A stretch of DNA of 64,000 bases from Pseudomonas cremoricolorata DSM 17059 = NBRC 16634 (GTDB taxonomy: Bacteria > Pseudomonadota > Gammaproteobacteria > Pseudomonadales > Pseudomonadaceae), in assembly GCF_000425745.1 (NCBI RefSeq), contig NZ_AUEA01000003.1, forward strand, positions 62,001 through 126,000. Reading direction: 5' to 3'. Numbering within the stretch: the first letter of the stretch is position 1; the number at the start of each line of letters is the position of its first letter. The notes under the pieces were generated by a model that worked only from the letters and a program-made list of their open reading frames with translations, was not told the origin of the DNA and made no database searches. The translations under genes and the position numbers were made by a program. This document shows, one piece after another, positions 37,017 through 46,725 of the stretch.

Positions 37017-40000
37017 ATGAACGAGCAATCGACAACTTCCAGCGGCGAAGCCGCCGCCTACCAGGACAATCTGATCCACGCCGCCTTGCCGGCCTGGATA
37101 CGCGCTGCGAGCATCGAACAGCTACAGCAATTGCAGGATGCCAGCAGCCTGAGCCTGTACTGGCGCGAGCGTTGCCAGCAGTTGCTGGCACCCTTGCAGG
37201 GCGTGGAGGCGTTCTGTCGGCCGTTGTTGCAGCAGGCATTGCAGGCGCGCTGGCCAGCGCTCGACACCGCCGCGCTGGTGTGGCGCCACGGTGAGCGTGA
37301 GCCCGTCGTCACCTCCATGCCGATCGGCGTGCCGGTGACGGTGCCGGTGTATCGCACGATGCCGCTGCTGGAAGCTGCGCTGCGCAACTTCAATGACGGG
37401 CAGAGCGAGGAGGGCGGCATGCTGGTGGGCAACCGCTTGCAGCGCGTGGATGATCAGCCAGCGCCAGAGCTACCCAGCGCTGCGCAATTTGCCGCCTTCT
37501 GCCGCCAGCTCGACCTTGGCGCGCAGTACCAGCAGCACCTGCGCAGCGTGCTCGAGCCGGACGCCGAGGCGGGTGAGCAGGCGCGCTCGGTCCTGGCCCG
37601 GCAGCGCCGTTATGCGCTGCTGGTCGACGCCCAGCGCGCCTGGATCGAGGGCGCCGTGGACGCCGCCGAGCATCAGTTGCTCACGCGCCTGTGCGGCCTG
37701 CACTGGCCACTGACCCTGAACGGCGACCCGCTCAAGGCCAGGCGTCTGAACCTGCTCGGTTGCGACCTGGAGCAGATCGTCGTGCTCGATGCCCGCGACC
37801 AGAGCTGGAGCCCGCTGGTAACCTCGTCGCGCCGCGTCATCGCGTGGATTCCCGGTGATCCGCACACGCCGCTGCGCAGCTATCCCAGCCTGCGCCATTT
37901 CGCCAACGATCTCGGCCATCGGCTGCGCACCGCCGAGTACCAGCGCTTCTTTTCCCGCTTCGTGCGCAGGCGCGACAGCCAGCGCTTCTTCAGCGCGGTC
38001 ATCAGCGGCTACGACGGGGTCACCGACCTTGCCAACATCGCCCTCGACGAGCACATGAGCGACTGGCCGACGCCGCTGTTCGACAGCCTGGCCGCCGCGC
38101 ACATCGCGCAGATCAAGGATGACGCCGCGCTGCTGGCGACACCGGTCGCCGAGCTCGATCGACAAGTGCAGCGCGAACACGATCAACGTCTGGCGGCCGA
38201 GGGCTGGGCGTTGCTCAACCTGGCCGGGCTGTTCGTGCCGGGGCTGGGCCTGGCGCTGCTGGCGGTCACCGCCTGGCAGGTGCTCGACGAGGTGTACCTG
38301 GGGGTCGAGGCCTGGCGTGAGGGCGACCACAGCGAAGCCATGGATCACCTGTGCAATGTCGCCCTCGACGTGGCTTCGGCGGCGCTGGTCGCCGCAGGTG
38401 GCAGCGTGGTGGCGCGGGTCTGGACGCGCTCGGCGGTGGTCGATGAGCTGCTGCCACACACCTTGCCGGACGCACGAGTGCGGCTCGGCCAGCCTATGCT
38501 GGAGGCCTTTCGCAGTACGCCGCCAGCCGAGGCGCTGCGCGACAGCCAAGGCGTGTATCGAGCCGGCGAGCGCTGCTGGGTCAGCATCGATGGGCATGCC
38601 TATGAAGCTACCCCGGGCACTGACCAGCAGCCCTGGACCCTACGCCGGCGCAACGGCCTGGCCCCGGCACTGCGCCACAACGGCGCCGGCGCCTGGCGGC
38701 TGTGGTTCGAGCAGCCCCGGCAGTGGCAGGACGCTCATTACCTGTTCCGGCGTCTGGCGCTGAGCGAAACCCGCCTGAATGACGAAGAAATCGACATCAT
38801 CCTGCACAGCACCTACACCAGCGCCGAGCACTTGCGCGCGTTGCATGTGCATGACCGGCCTGCCGATGCCCTGTTGCGCGACAGCACCCAGCGGGTGGCG
38901 CTGGTGGCGCGCATTCGCCGCGCGGTCAGCCAATTGCGCCAAGGATTGCAGCCCGGCGACCTCACTGTGCTCGACCATGCTCGAAGCTTGCCTGGGGCCG
39001 CCGAGCTGAGCGATCAGGCCCTGGCCGAGCGCCTCTGGAGCGAGCGGCGCAGTTTTTTCCAACGCCTCTACCACGCGGTGCAAGACAGCCCCTCGGCGCA
39101 GGCACAGGTGCTGCGCCGCGATTTTCCAGGCTTGAGCGTGCTCGCTGCCGAGGAACTGGTCGCCGGCGCTAGCCCGACACATCGCGAGCAACTGCTCGCC
39201 AGCGCGCGGGTGCCCCTGGCGATGGCCACGCGTGCGCAGCGCAGCGTCAGGGCGTTGAGGGTGTCGCGGGCGTTGGCCGGGTTGTCGCTCGAAACCGAGC
39301 AGAGCCTCGATCTGGCGCGGCTGTCGCTGCACATCGGCAGCCGCTTGCCCGGCGCCCCCGGCACTCTCCGCTGGCGGCTGTTCGACGGCAGTCGTGAACG
39401 GTTCGTGGCCCAGTTCGGCGCCATCGACCCGGCGCCACCGTCTGGCACCGTGCGCCAGCTCGACCTGCTGCTGGGCTCGGCGGGCTTCGAGCTGTTCGAC
39501 GCCGGTGGTCAGGCGCTGGGCAACGCTGCCGATGAATTGTTCAATACCCTGGCACTGGCCTACGACGACGCCGAGCGAACCGCGCTGGGCATTGGCGAAC
39601 CCTTTGCGCACAACCTACGCGTGCTGATTGCGCGGCAGGCGCGGCAGCAGCCTGAGCAGGTCGAGCAAGCCCTGGGCCTGCGCCAGCCGGTGAGCTGGTT
39701 CCGACTGCCGGCGCGCCTGGCCGATGGCCGCCTGGGCTACCCGCTCAGCGGACGCGGTGGCGGTCGCGGCGTGCCCCGGGCGTTGTACGCGCGGGTACGC
39801 ATGCTTTACCCGATGATGAGCGATGCCGAGATCGAGCACTGGACCCAGCAACTGCGCAGCACCGGCCAGCAGGTCGAGCGCGTACTGAACCGTCTGGGCG
39901 GCGAAATGCAACAGCTCGAGGGCACATTGCGGCGCTGGGTGACGTCTGGCAGCGGCCTGCTGGCGCGCATCGATCGCAGCCGCTTCTGTGACCAACTGCT

Positions 40001-41537
40001 CGGTGCCTGGCGACGCATGACTCCGCGCCTTGCCAGCGTCGCCGACCAGTCTTCGGGCTATCGGCTGCGCATCTACGGCACGCACCTGCCATCACTGCCG
40101 AGCCTGCCCGAGGCGATCAGTTTCGCCCACGTCGATGTGCTGTCGTTACGCGACGTTGGCCTGAGCCAGATGCCCACGATGTTCCTGCGCAGCTTTCCCG
40201 GCCTGCGCACCCTTGAGTTGAGCGGCAATCTTCTTGCGCAACTGCCCCAGGGCATCGAGCGGCTCGGCCGATTGCGCGAGCTTGCGCTGGAAAACAACCT
40301 GATCCATCTGGACGCCGAGCAAGCGGCGCGCCTGGCCGCCTGTGAACACCTGCGCACCCTGAACCTGGGCGGCAATCCGCTTGGGTTCGCGGTGTCGGTG
40401 CAGCGCATGAGCCAACTGCGCACGCTCAACCTGCGCGAAACGCTGTTGCCCAGCCTGCCCGAGGGCCTGCTGGAAAGCACCGAGCTGCTGATCGCCGACC
40501 TGCGCGGCAATCAGATTCGTACGTTGCCAGAACGCTTCTTCCGCGCTCCGCGCTGGCTGACCAGCACACTGATGCTTGAAGACAATCCCTTGGAGCCGGC
40601 GGCCGCGGCGCGTCTGGCGCAGCTGTTCGGTGAGCCGCAGGCAGCCGGCATGCAGGTGGCCGGTACGCTGTTGAGCGGCCCCTGGCTGGACACCGTGGAA
40701 CCTGGTCTGCGCGCGGTGTACGCGGCGACCTGGGATGCGCTCGCCCAGCGCCCGGCCGCGACGGGCCTGTTCGAGCTGCTGCAGCGCCTGCAGCAGAGCG
40801 CCGACTTTCTCGACAACGATGTCGCGATGGGGCGGCGGGTCTGGAGCCTGCTCGAGGCGGCCGAGCGCTACCCGGAGTTGGGCGAGGAACTGTTCAACCT
40901 GGCCAACCTGCCGCTGACCTGCCAGGACAGCGCGGCGCTGTCTTTCAGCGGCCTCGAGCTGCACCTGCTGGTCTGGCAGGCGCGCCTGAGCGCCAGCAGT
41001 GGTGGCGGTTCCGAGGAGCGCGCGTTGCTCCACCTCGGGCGTCAGTTGTGGCGTCTGGATGAGGTCGAGCGCATCGCCCTGGCCGACCTCCAGGCGCGCC
41101 ACGCAGACGGTGCCAACCCTGACCAGATCGAAGTCGCCCTGGCGTACCGGGTGGGGCTGCGTGAGGTACTGGATCTGCCGGCGCAGCCTCAGGACATGCT
41201 TTTCGCCGGCGTCTCCGGGGTCGATCAAGGCCGCCTGGAGCAGGCCCGTGATCAGGTCCTGGCGGCCGAGACGGTGCCCACCCTGGCGGCGTCGCTGGTG
41301 CAGCGCGAGTTCTGGCAAACCTGGCTCGAGCAGCGCTACGCCGAGCGTTTGCAGGCACTGGACGAACCGTTCCAGGCGCGCCTGGCGGCGCTGATGGACG
41401 AGGCCGAAGCCGGGACTTCGGAGGAAGGTCAGTATCTTGAGCAGATGAACCGGGTCCGTGATGAGCGTCAGGCGGCCCGTCACGCATTGCTGCTGACCCT
41501 GACCGAGCAGTTGCTGGCGGCCCATCTCGCGACCTGA
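37017..41537 (+). CDS. NEL-type E3 ubiquitin ligase effector with dermonecrotic-toxin-like N-terminus and LRRs
   Basis: Very large protein of 1506 residues. Residues ~1-1000 resemble the toxin-like (DUF6543) region found ahead of NEL domains in Pseudomonas. It includes PLLEAALRNFNDGQS and a hydrophobic pair at about 397-475 (LLNLAGLFVPGLGLALLAVTAW; LDVASAALVAAGGSVVA). Leucine-rich repeats span about 1040-1200 (LRTLELSGNLLAQLPQGI, LRELALENNLIHLD, LRTLNLGGNPLG). A NEL-like catalytic region follows with Cys1302 in LTCQDSAALSFSGLE, the C-x-D pattern of SspH/IpaH ligases. These act on eukaryotic ubiquitin inside host cells. There is no signal peptide, no secretion genes or chaperone nearby. Base composition equals the neighbourhood. 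Confidence 0.88.
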   Translation: MNEQSTTSSGEAAAYQDNLIHAALPAWIRAASIEQLQQLQDASSLSLYWRERCQQLLAPLQGVEAFCRPLLQQALQARWPALDTAALVWRHGEREPVVTSMPIGVPVTVPVYRTMPLLEAALRNFNDGQSEEGGMLVGNRLQRVDDQPAPELPSAAQFAAFCRQLDLGAQYQQHLRSVLEPDAEAGEQARSVLARQRRYALLVDAQRAWIEGAVDAAEHQLLTRLCGLHWPLTLNGDPLKARRLNLLGCDLEQIVVLDARDQSWSPLVTSSRRVIAWIPGDPHTPLRSYPSLRHFANDLGHRLRTAEYQRFFSRFVRRRDSQRFFSAVISGYDGVTDLANIALDEHMSDWPTPLFDSLAAAHIAQIKDDAALLATPVAELDRQVQREHDQRLAAEGWALLNLAGLFVPGLGLALLAVTAWQVLDEVYLGVEAWREGDHSEAMDHLCNVALDVASAALVAAGGSVVARVWTRSAVVDELLPHTLPDARVRLGQPMLEAFRSTPPAEALRDSQGVYRAGERCWVSIDGHAYEATPGTDQQPWTLRRRNGLAPALRHNGAGAWRLWFEQPRQWQDAHYLFRRLALSETRLNDEEIDIILHSTYTSAEHLRALHVHDRPADALLRDSTQRVALVARIRRAVSQLRQGLQPGDLTVLDHARSLPGAAELSDQALAERLWSERRSFFQRLYHAVQDSPSAQAQVLRRDFPGLSVLAAEELVAGASPTHREQLLASARVPLAMATRAQRSVRALRVSRALAGLSLETEQSLDLARLSLHIGSRLPGAPGTLRWRLFDGSRERFVAQFGAIDPAPPSGTVRQLDLLLGSAGFELFDAGGQALGNAADELFNTLALAYDDAERTALGIGEPFAHNLRVLIARQARQQPEQVEQALGLRQPVSWFRLPARLADGRLGYPLSGRGGGRGVPRALYARVRMLYPMMSDAEIEHWTQQLRSTGQQVERVLNRLGGEMQQLEGTLRRWVTSGSGLLARIDRSRFCDQLLGAWRRMTPRLASVADQSSGYRLRIYGTHLPSLPSLPEAISFAHVDVLSLRDVGLSQMPTMFLRSFPGLRTLELSGNLLAQLPQGIERLGRLRELALENNLIHLDAEQAARLAACEHLRTLNLGGNPLGFAVSVQRMSQLRTLNLRETLLPSLPEGLLESTELLIADLRGNQIRTLPERFFRAPRWLTSTLMLEDNPLEPAAAARLAQLFGEPQAAGMQVAGTLLSGPWLDTVEPGLRAVYAATWDALAQRPAATGLFELLQRLQQSADFLDNDVAMGRRVWSLLEAAERYPELGEELFNLANLPLTCQDSAALSFSGLELHLLVWQARLSASSGGGSEERALLHLGRQLWRLDEVERIALADLQARHADGANPDQIEVALAYRVGLREVLDLPAQPQDMLFAGVSGVDQGRLEQARDQVLAAETVPTLAASLVQREFWQTWLEQRYAERLQALDEPFQARLAALMDEAEAGTSEEGQYLEQMNRVRDERQAARHALLLTLTEQLLAAHLAT

Positions 41538-41548
41538 TGGTTCAGTGG

Positions 41549-41584
41549 TAGCCCAAGGTTTTGGTCAGTGCAGACCTTGGGCTA
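41549..41584. terminator. Hairpin downstream of the NEL toxin gene
   Basis: TAGCCCAAGGT (41549-41559) and ACCTTGGGCTA (41574-41584) are perfect complements with a 14-nt loop. The hairpin begins 12 bp after the stop codon. No T-run, so it may be a Rho-assisted or mRNA-stabilising structure. Confidence 0.5.
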
Positions 41585-41743
41585 TGCTGTGGCCTGATGC
41601 AGAAAAATCCTAAATTGCTGTAGGTTACATCTGAAATCGAAAGTTACCGTTAAGCTGACCCGCCGAGGCTGCGGGTGGTTTAGGCTCGCCGCGCCAGGCC
41701 TGTTTCAAGGTCAGGCGTTACGAGAACCAACAAGGAGATGCCC

Positions 41744-42298
41744 ATGCTCGTCAGGTCCCTGACCCTCGCCACCTTGCTCTGCGTTGCCTGCCCAACGTTC
41801 GCCGCCGACAGCGACGCACCGCTGGCCCGTGAACAGGGCAAGGCGCGACCGTTGGTGGTCATCGCGCCCAGTTCTGCCGACCCGACCCTGCGCGGCCTGA
41901 ACGACGCGCTGAAAGACCCGACCACAGGTGCCGCGTTCAAGGAGCGCGGCATCGTGCTGTACAGCGTCGCCAACATGATGGGCATGCGTGAGGACAAGAA
42001 CCTGGAGCAACAGGCGACCATGGCGCTGATTCGCGAGCTCAAGCTCGGCGCCAGTAAAGGCACCAAGGTGATTCTCATCGGCCGCGATGGCGAGCGTCAT
42101 GTGCTCAAGGACGACGACAGCAGCACGCCGCTCGACCCGCAGGCGGTGCTGACCGCAGTGGACGAGCTGCCCGCCAGCGAAAAAGCCGTCAGCGCACCCG
42201 AGCCTGCGCCCGCAGCCCCGGCCAAAGCGGCCGGCAAAGAGACCAAAGCGAGCAAACCGGGCAAACCGGCTGCGCCGCCCAAGCCGCTGGACGACTGA
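41744..42298 (+). CDS. DUF4174 domain protein, exported
   Basis: Exported protein of 184 residues. It has a signal peptide (LVRSLTLATLLCVACPTFA-A) and a thioredoxin-like DUF4174 domain (RPLVVIAPSSADPTLRGLNDALKD...GTKVILIGRDGERHVLKDD). A low-complexity Ala/Pro/Lys tail follows from about residue 150. The ATG at 41744 has AAGGAG at six bases, so the ATG two codons upstream, which touches the AAGGAG, is rejected. Function is unknown. A hairpin terminator follows. Confidence 0.82.
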   Translation: MLVRSLTLATLLCVACPTFAADSDAPLAREQGKARPLVVIAPSSADPTLRGLNDALKDPTTGAAFKERGIVLYSVANMMGMREDKNLEQQATMALIRELKLGASKGTKVILIGRDGERHVLKDDDSSTPLDPQAVLTAVDELPASEKAVSAPEPAPAAPAKAAGKETKASKPGKPAAPPKPLDD

Positions 42299-42314
42299 TT
42301 CACCCCCATCCCCA

Positions 42315-42336
42315 CGCCCACGCCTTGCCGTGGGCG
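42315..42336 (+). terminator. Hairpin between DUF4174 gene and yejE
   Basis: CGCCCACG (42315-42322) pairs with CGTGGGCG (42329-42336), followed by TTCGGTTC. It lies between two convergent stop codons and probably serves the plus-strand gene. Confidence 0.5.
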
Positions 42337-42342
42337 TTCGGT

Positions 42343-43359
42343 TCAGCGCCGCGGGTCGAAGGCCTCGCGCAGCGCCTCACCGATGAACACCAGCAGCGCC
42401 AGCAGCAGGGCCAGCACGAAGAACGCGGTAAAGCCCAACCAGGGCGCTTCGAGGTGCTGCTTGCCCTGGGTTACCAGCTCGCCCAGTGAAGCGCTGCCGG
42501 CCGGCATGCCAAAGCCGAGGAAGTCCAGCGCGGTGAGGGTGGTGATGGCGCCGGTGAGAATGAACGGGATGAACGTCAGCGTGGCATTCATCGCATTGGG
42601 CAGGATGTGCCGCAGCATTACCTGGGTGTCGCCAAGCCCCAGCGCCCGCGCTGCCTGCACATACTCCAGGTTGCGCCCACGGAGAAACTCGGCGCGCACC
42701 ACATCGACCAGGCCCAGCCAGGAAAACAGCGCCATGATCCCCAGCAGCCACCAGAAGTTCGGTTCCACGAAGCCGCTCAGGATGATCAGCAGATACAGCA
42801 CCGGCAGGCCCGACCACACCTCCAGCAAGCGCTGACCGAGCAGGTCGACCCAGCCGCCGTGGTAGCCCTGCACCGCGCCGGCCAGAATGCCAATCACCAC
42901 GCTGACGGCGGTCAAGGCCAGGGCGAACAGCAGTGACACGCGGGTGCCGTACAGCACCCGTGCCAGCACATCGCGGCCCTGATCGTCAGTGCCCAGCCAG
43001 TTGCTGGCGCTCGGCGGGCTGGGACTGGGCATTTGCAGGTCGTAGTTGGGCGTGTCAGCGCTGAAGGGGATAGGCGCGAACAGCATCCAGCCGCCCTGGC
43101 GCTCGATCAGCTGGCGTACGTACTGGCTGCGGTAGTCGGGCTGGAACGGCAGCTCCCCACCGAACTGCTGTTCGCTGTAGCGCTTGAACGCTGGCAGGTA
43201 CAGCTGGCCCTGGTAGCCGAGCAGCAGCGGCTTGTCGTTGGCGATCAGCTCGGCGCCCAGGCTCAGGCCGAACAGCGCGACGAACAGCCATAGCGCCACC
43301 CAGCCGCGACGGTTGCGGCGAAAGCGTTGCAGGCGGCGGCGTGACAGCGCTGACAGCAT
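42343..43359 (-). CDS. yejE: Peptide ABC transporter permease YejE
   Basis: Inner-membrane permease of 338 residues of the oligopeptide/microcin C type. It has an N-terminal TM (RRGWVALWLFVALFGLSLGAELIA) followed by a periplasmic region (KPLLLGYQGQLYLPAFKRYSEQQFGG) typical of YejE. The BPD_transp_1 core carries the EAA loop (RALGLGDTQVMLRHILPNAM). It overlaps yejB by one base. The expected ATPase gene yejF does not follow; instead a convergent unrelated gene lies 45 bp away. Confidence 0.94.
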   Translation of the reverse strand: MLSALSRRRLQRFRRNRRGWVALWLFVALFGLSLGAELIANDKPLLLGYQGQLYLPAFKRYSEQQFGGELPFQPDYRSQYVRQLIERQGGWMLFAPIPFSADTPNYDLQMPSPSPPSASNWLGTDDQGRDVLARVLYGTRVSLLFALALTAVSVVIGILAGAVQGYHGGWVDLLGQRLLEVWSGLPVLYLLIILSGFVEPNFWWLLGIMALFSWLGLVDVVRAEFLRGRNLEYVQAARALGLGDTQVMLRHILPNAMNATLTFIPFILTGAITTLTALDFLGFGMPAGSASLGELVTQGKQHLEAPWLGFTAFFVLALLLALLVFIGEALREAFDPRR

Positions 43360-44417
43360 CAGTGCCTCCTTGCGGCGAAGTCGATGCGTGGGTCCAGCGC
43401 GGTGTAGGCGACATCGCCGATCAGGCGAATCAGCAAGCCGGCCAGGGTGAAGAGGAACAAGGTGCCAAACACCACCGGGTAGTCGCGCGACACGGCGGCA
43501 TCGAAGCTCAGCCGGCCGAGGCCGTCGAGCGAGAAAATCACCTCGATCAGCAACGAGCCGGCGAAGAACACCGTGACCAGCGCCTGTGGCAACCCGGCCA
43601 CCACCACCAGCATGGCATTGCGCAGCACATGGCCGTACAGCACGCGGCGCTCGCTGAGTCCCTTGGCCCGTGCCGTGACCACATACTGGCGGGCGATCTC
43701 ATCGAGGAAGGCGTTCTTGGTCAGCAAGGTCAGGGTGGCGAAGCCGCCGATCACCAGTGCCCCGACCGGCAGCACCAGGTGCCAGAAATAATCGGCCACC
43801 TTGCCCAGCAGGCTGAGCTGGTCGAAATCTTCCGAAACCAGCCCGCGTACCGGAAACCAGTTCAGCGAGGTGCCCCCTGCGAACAGCACGATCAGCAGCA
43901 AGGCGAACAGGAACGAGGGCAGGGCATAGCCGATGATGATCAGCACGCTGCTCCAGGCGTCGAAACGGCTGCCGTGGCGCACCGCCTTGCGTATACCCAG
44001 CGGAATCGACACCAAGTAGGTGATCAGCGTGGCCCAGAACCCCAGCGATAGGGTCACCGGCAGCTTGTCGAGGATCAAGTCGGTGACCTTGGCGCCGCGA
44101 AAGAAGCTCTGGCCGAAATCCAGGCGCGCGTAGTTGCCGAGCATTAGCCACAGCCGCTCGGACGCGCTCTTGTCGAAGCCGTACTGGCGTTTGATGTCTT
44201 CCAGCAGTTTCGGGTCGAGGCCGCGGCTGGCCCGCGACTCGCCACGCAACACGTCGGCGCTGGCCCCCGCCGCACCGCCACCGACCCCTTGCAGGCGCGC
44301 CACGGCCTGCTCCACCGGGCCGCCTGGGGCGGCCTGGACGATGACGAAGTTGAGCAGCAGGATCGCCAGCAGCGTGGGAACGATCAGCAACACGCGGCGC
44401 AGGATGTAGCCGATCAT
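43359..44417 (-). CDS. yejB: Peptide ABC transporter permease YejB
   Basis: Inner-membrane permease of 352 residues. It starts with the DppB-like [26 protein letters not shown], has the YejB-specific insertion [14 protein letters not shown] and the EAA loop ([20 protein letters not shown]). The ATG at 44417 overlaps the yejA stop (ATGA). With YejA and YejE it imports oligopeptides, including peptide-nucleotide antibiotics such as microcin C in relatives. Confidence 0.95.
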   Translation of the reverse strand: MIGYILRRVLLIVPTLLAILLLNFVIVQAAPGGPVEQAVARLQGVGGGAAGASADVLRGESRASRGLDPKLLEDIKRQYGFDKSASERLWLMLGNYARLDFGQSFFRGAKVTDLILDKLPVTLSLGFWATLITYLVSIPLGIRKAVRHGSRFDAWSSVLIIIGYALPSFLFALLLIVLFAGGTSLNWFPVRGLVSEDFDQLSLLGKVADYFWHLVLPVGALVIGGFATLTLLTKNAFLDEIARQYVVTARAKGLSERRVLYGHVLRNAMLVVVAGLPQALVTVFFAGSLLIEVIFSLDGLGRLSFDAAVSRDYPVVFGTLFLFTLAGLLIRLIGDVAYTALDPRIDFAARRH

Positions 44418-46288
44418 GGCGCCACCTTGCGCCGTTCGGCCATCTGCGCGTCGGTCAGGGCGCTGGGGCTGACCTCCCACCAGGTGTCCAGGCCTTCATC
44501 GTACAGCGGCGCCACCTTGGGCTGACCGAAGCGGTTCCACCACACGGTCGAGCTGCCGGGCGGGTAATAGTTGGGTACCCAGTAGTAGTTCCACTGCAGC
44601 ACCCGGTCGAGCGCGTGGGCGTAGCGACGCATCTGGGCCTGGCTGCTGGCCGCGACCAGGCCGTCGATCAGTTGGTCAACAGCCGGGTCTTGCAGCACCA
44701 TGAAATTGTTCGAACCAGGGTCGCGCGCGGCGGCCGAGCCGAAGTAGCTGTACAGCTCGGCACCCGGCGACAGGCTGGCCGGGTAGCCGGTGACGATCAT
44801 GTCGTAATCGCGCGCCATCAGCCGGTTGACGTACTGCGCCGAATCGACGTTGCGGATGGTCATCTGCACGCCGATCTGCGCCAGGTTGCGCTTCCACGGC
44901 AGCAGTAGCCGCTCCAGCCCGGGCTGGCCATTGAGGAAGGTGAAACTCAGTGGCTCGCCGGCGGCGTTCACTAGCTGGTCGCCGGAAACTCGCCAGCCGG
45001 CGCTTTGTAGCAGTGCCAGGGCCTGGAGCTGCTGGGAGCGAATCAGCCCGCTGCCGTCGGTGACTGGCGCGCTGAACACCTGCTCGAACACTGCATCGGG
45101 CACTTGCCCGCGCAGCCGCTCGAGCAGTGTCAGTTCCTCGGCATCCGGGAGCTGACGCGCCGCCAGTGGCGTGTTGGAGAAAAAGCTCTGCTGGCGAATG
45201 TACAGCTGGCGCATCATCTGCCGATTGCTCCACTCGAAATCCCACAGTAGCGCCAGGGCCTGGCGGGTGCGGCGGTCATGGAAGACCGCACGGTCGAGGT
45301 TGAACACATAGCCCTGGGCGTCCTGCGGCTTGTGGGTGCCCAGATGGCCACGCTGCAGACGCCCGTCGCTGAGCTGCGCACCGTTGTAGCCCAAGGTGTA
45401 GGCGGTGGCAGAGAACTCGCGGTTGTAGTCGTAGCCGCCGCCCTTGAGCACTTGCCGGGCGACTTCGGTGTCGGAAAAGTACTCCACCCGTAGGCGATCG
45501 AAGTTGTAGCGGCCGCGATTGACCGGCAGGTCTTTGGCCCACCACTGGTCATTGCGAACGAAGGTGATGCTGCGGCCGTTGTCGATCTTGCCGATGCGGT
45601 ACGGGCCACTGCCCACCGGCTGACTGAAGCCTGCGCCGCTGGCGAAATCCCGTTGCTGCCAGTCGTGTTCAGGCAGCACCGGCAGGCTGGCCAGGTCTAG
45701 CGCCAAGGTGCGGCCATGGGGCTGGCGCAGGTCGAAGCGCACCTGGCGCGGGCCTTCCACGGTGATCCCGGCGACCTCGGCGAACTGCGTGCGGTATTTG
45801 AGGCTGCCTTTGCTCATCAGCGTCTCGAAACTGAAGCGCACGTCTTCGGCGCGCACCGGGCGGCCATCGGCGAAGGTTGCCCGTGGGTCGATTTCGAAGC
45901 GGATCCAGGCATCGTCCGGGCCGCGCTGCATACGCCGGGCGATCAGGCCGTAGACGGTGTACGGCTCATCCTGCGAACGGGTTGCCAAGGGCGCATACAG
46001 CCAGCCGTTGACGGCCGTGACGCCAGTGCCTTTGTCGATATAGGGAAGAATGTGGTCGAACTGGCCAAGATCGATGGCCGAACGGCGCAGGCTGCCGCCC
46101 TTGGGCGCATCCGGGTTGACGTAGTCGAAATGGCTGAAATCTTCGGGGTAACGCGGCGCCTGGCCATAGACGGTGAGGGCATGGCTGCCGGCAGCCTGGG
46201 CCGCTGCGGCAGTTAAACCGAGCAGGCAGGCTGCAAGAAGAACCTTGCAGCGCTGCCAGGCCGACCCCGGCGCGGGGCGAGGGGCCAA
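44414..46288 (-). CDS. yejA: Periplasmic peptide-binding protein YejA
   Basis: Extracellular solute-binding protein, family 5, 624 residues. It has a signal peptide ([18 protein letters not shown]), then [29 protein letters not shown], a YejA hallmark. The long two-lobed domain ends with [24 protein letters not shown]. The probable start is TTG, just after ppiC (7 bp gap), since no ATG or GTG lies ahead of the signal peptide. It is the first transporter gene of a ppiC-yejA-yejB-yejE operon. Confidence 0.93.
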   Translation of the reverse strand: MAPRPAPGSAWQRCKVLLAACLLGLTAAAAQAAGSHALTVYGQAPRYPEDFSHFDYVNPDAPKGGSLRRSAIDLGQFDHILPYIDKGTGVTAVNGWLYAPLATRSQDEPYTVYGLIARRMQRGPDDAWIRFEIDPRATFADGRPVRAEDVRFSFETLMSKGSLKYRTQFAEVAGITVEGPRQVRFDLRQPHGRTLALDLASLPVLPEHDWQQRDFASGAGFSQPVGSGPYRIGKIDNGRSITFVRNDQWWAKDLPVNRGRYNFDRLRVEYFSDTEVARQVLKGGGYDYNREFSATAYTLGYNGAQLSDGRLQRGHLGTHKPQDAQGYVFNLDRAVFHDRRTRQALALLWDFEWSNRQMMRQLYIRQQSFFSNTPLAARQLPDAEELTLLERLRGQVPDAVFEQVFSAPVTDGSGLIRSQQLQALALLQSAGWRVSGDQLVNAAGEPLSFTFLNGQPGLERLLLPWKRNLAQIGVQMTIRNVDSAQYVNRLMARDYDMIVTGYPASLSPGAELYSYFGSAAARDPGSNNFMVLQDPAVDQLIDGLVAASSQAQMRRYAHALDRVLQWNYYWVPNYYPPGSSTVWWNRFGQPKVAPLYDEGLDTWWEVSPSALTDAQMAERRKVAP

Positions 46289-46295
46289 CTCAGGT

Positions 46296-46577
46296 TCAGT
46301 CCTGACGGCTGGTGACTTCCAGCAGGTGGTAGCCGAACTGGGTCTTTACCGGACCTTGCACGGTGTTGACCGGCGCGCTGAACACCACGGTGTCGAACTC
46401 CTTGACCATCTGACCCGGGCCGAACGAGCCGAGGTCGCCGCCTTGGCGGCTGGACGGGCAGCTGGAGTTGGCTTTGGCGACTTCACCGAAGTCGGCGCCG
46501 GCTTCGATCTGCGCCTTCAGCTCGTTGCACTTCTCTTCGCTGCTGACCAGGATGTGGCGGGCGGTGGCTTTAGCCAT
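46296..46577 (-). CDS. ppiC: Peptidylprolyl isomerase PpiC
   Basis: Parvulin of 93 residues, the same length as E. coli PpiC, with ATARHILVSSEEKC, the core SSRQGGDLGSFGPGQMVKEFD and TQFGYHLLEV. It is cytoplasmic with no signal peptide. It is more PpiC-like than the paralogue at 5308-5583 and heads the yej operon. AAGGAGT lies before the ATG. Confidence 0.94.
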   Translation of the reverse strand: MAKATARHILVSSEEKCNELKAQIEAGADFGEVAKANSSCPSSRQGGDLGSFGPGQMVKEFDTVVFSAPVNTVQGPVKTQFGYHLLEVTSRQD

Positions 46578-46617
46578 GGGAACTACTCCTTTTGAGAAAC
46601 GCCAAGCCTACCTCATG

Positions 46618-46725
46618 CTTGAAGCTGCAAGCCACAAGCTTTGAGCGGCAAGCGGGTTTCGTCGGTATGCAGGCTGTGGCTTTTATCTTGCGGCTCGAAG
46701 CTTGCAGCTCGCCGCTCGCAAAAGC
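46618..46725. repeat. gagctgcaagcttcgag-type palindromic repeat
   Basis: The stretch holds two inverted blocks: cttgaagctgcaagcca (from 46618) and gcggctcgaagcttgcagctcgccgct (46690-46716). This word family is a dispersed intergenic palindrome in Pseudomonas. It extends into the 3' end of the DAHP synthase gene, where it encodes the terminal RAASCKLRAAR. Confidence 0.6.
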
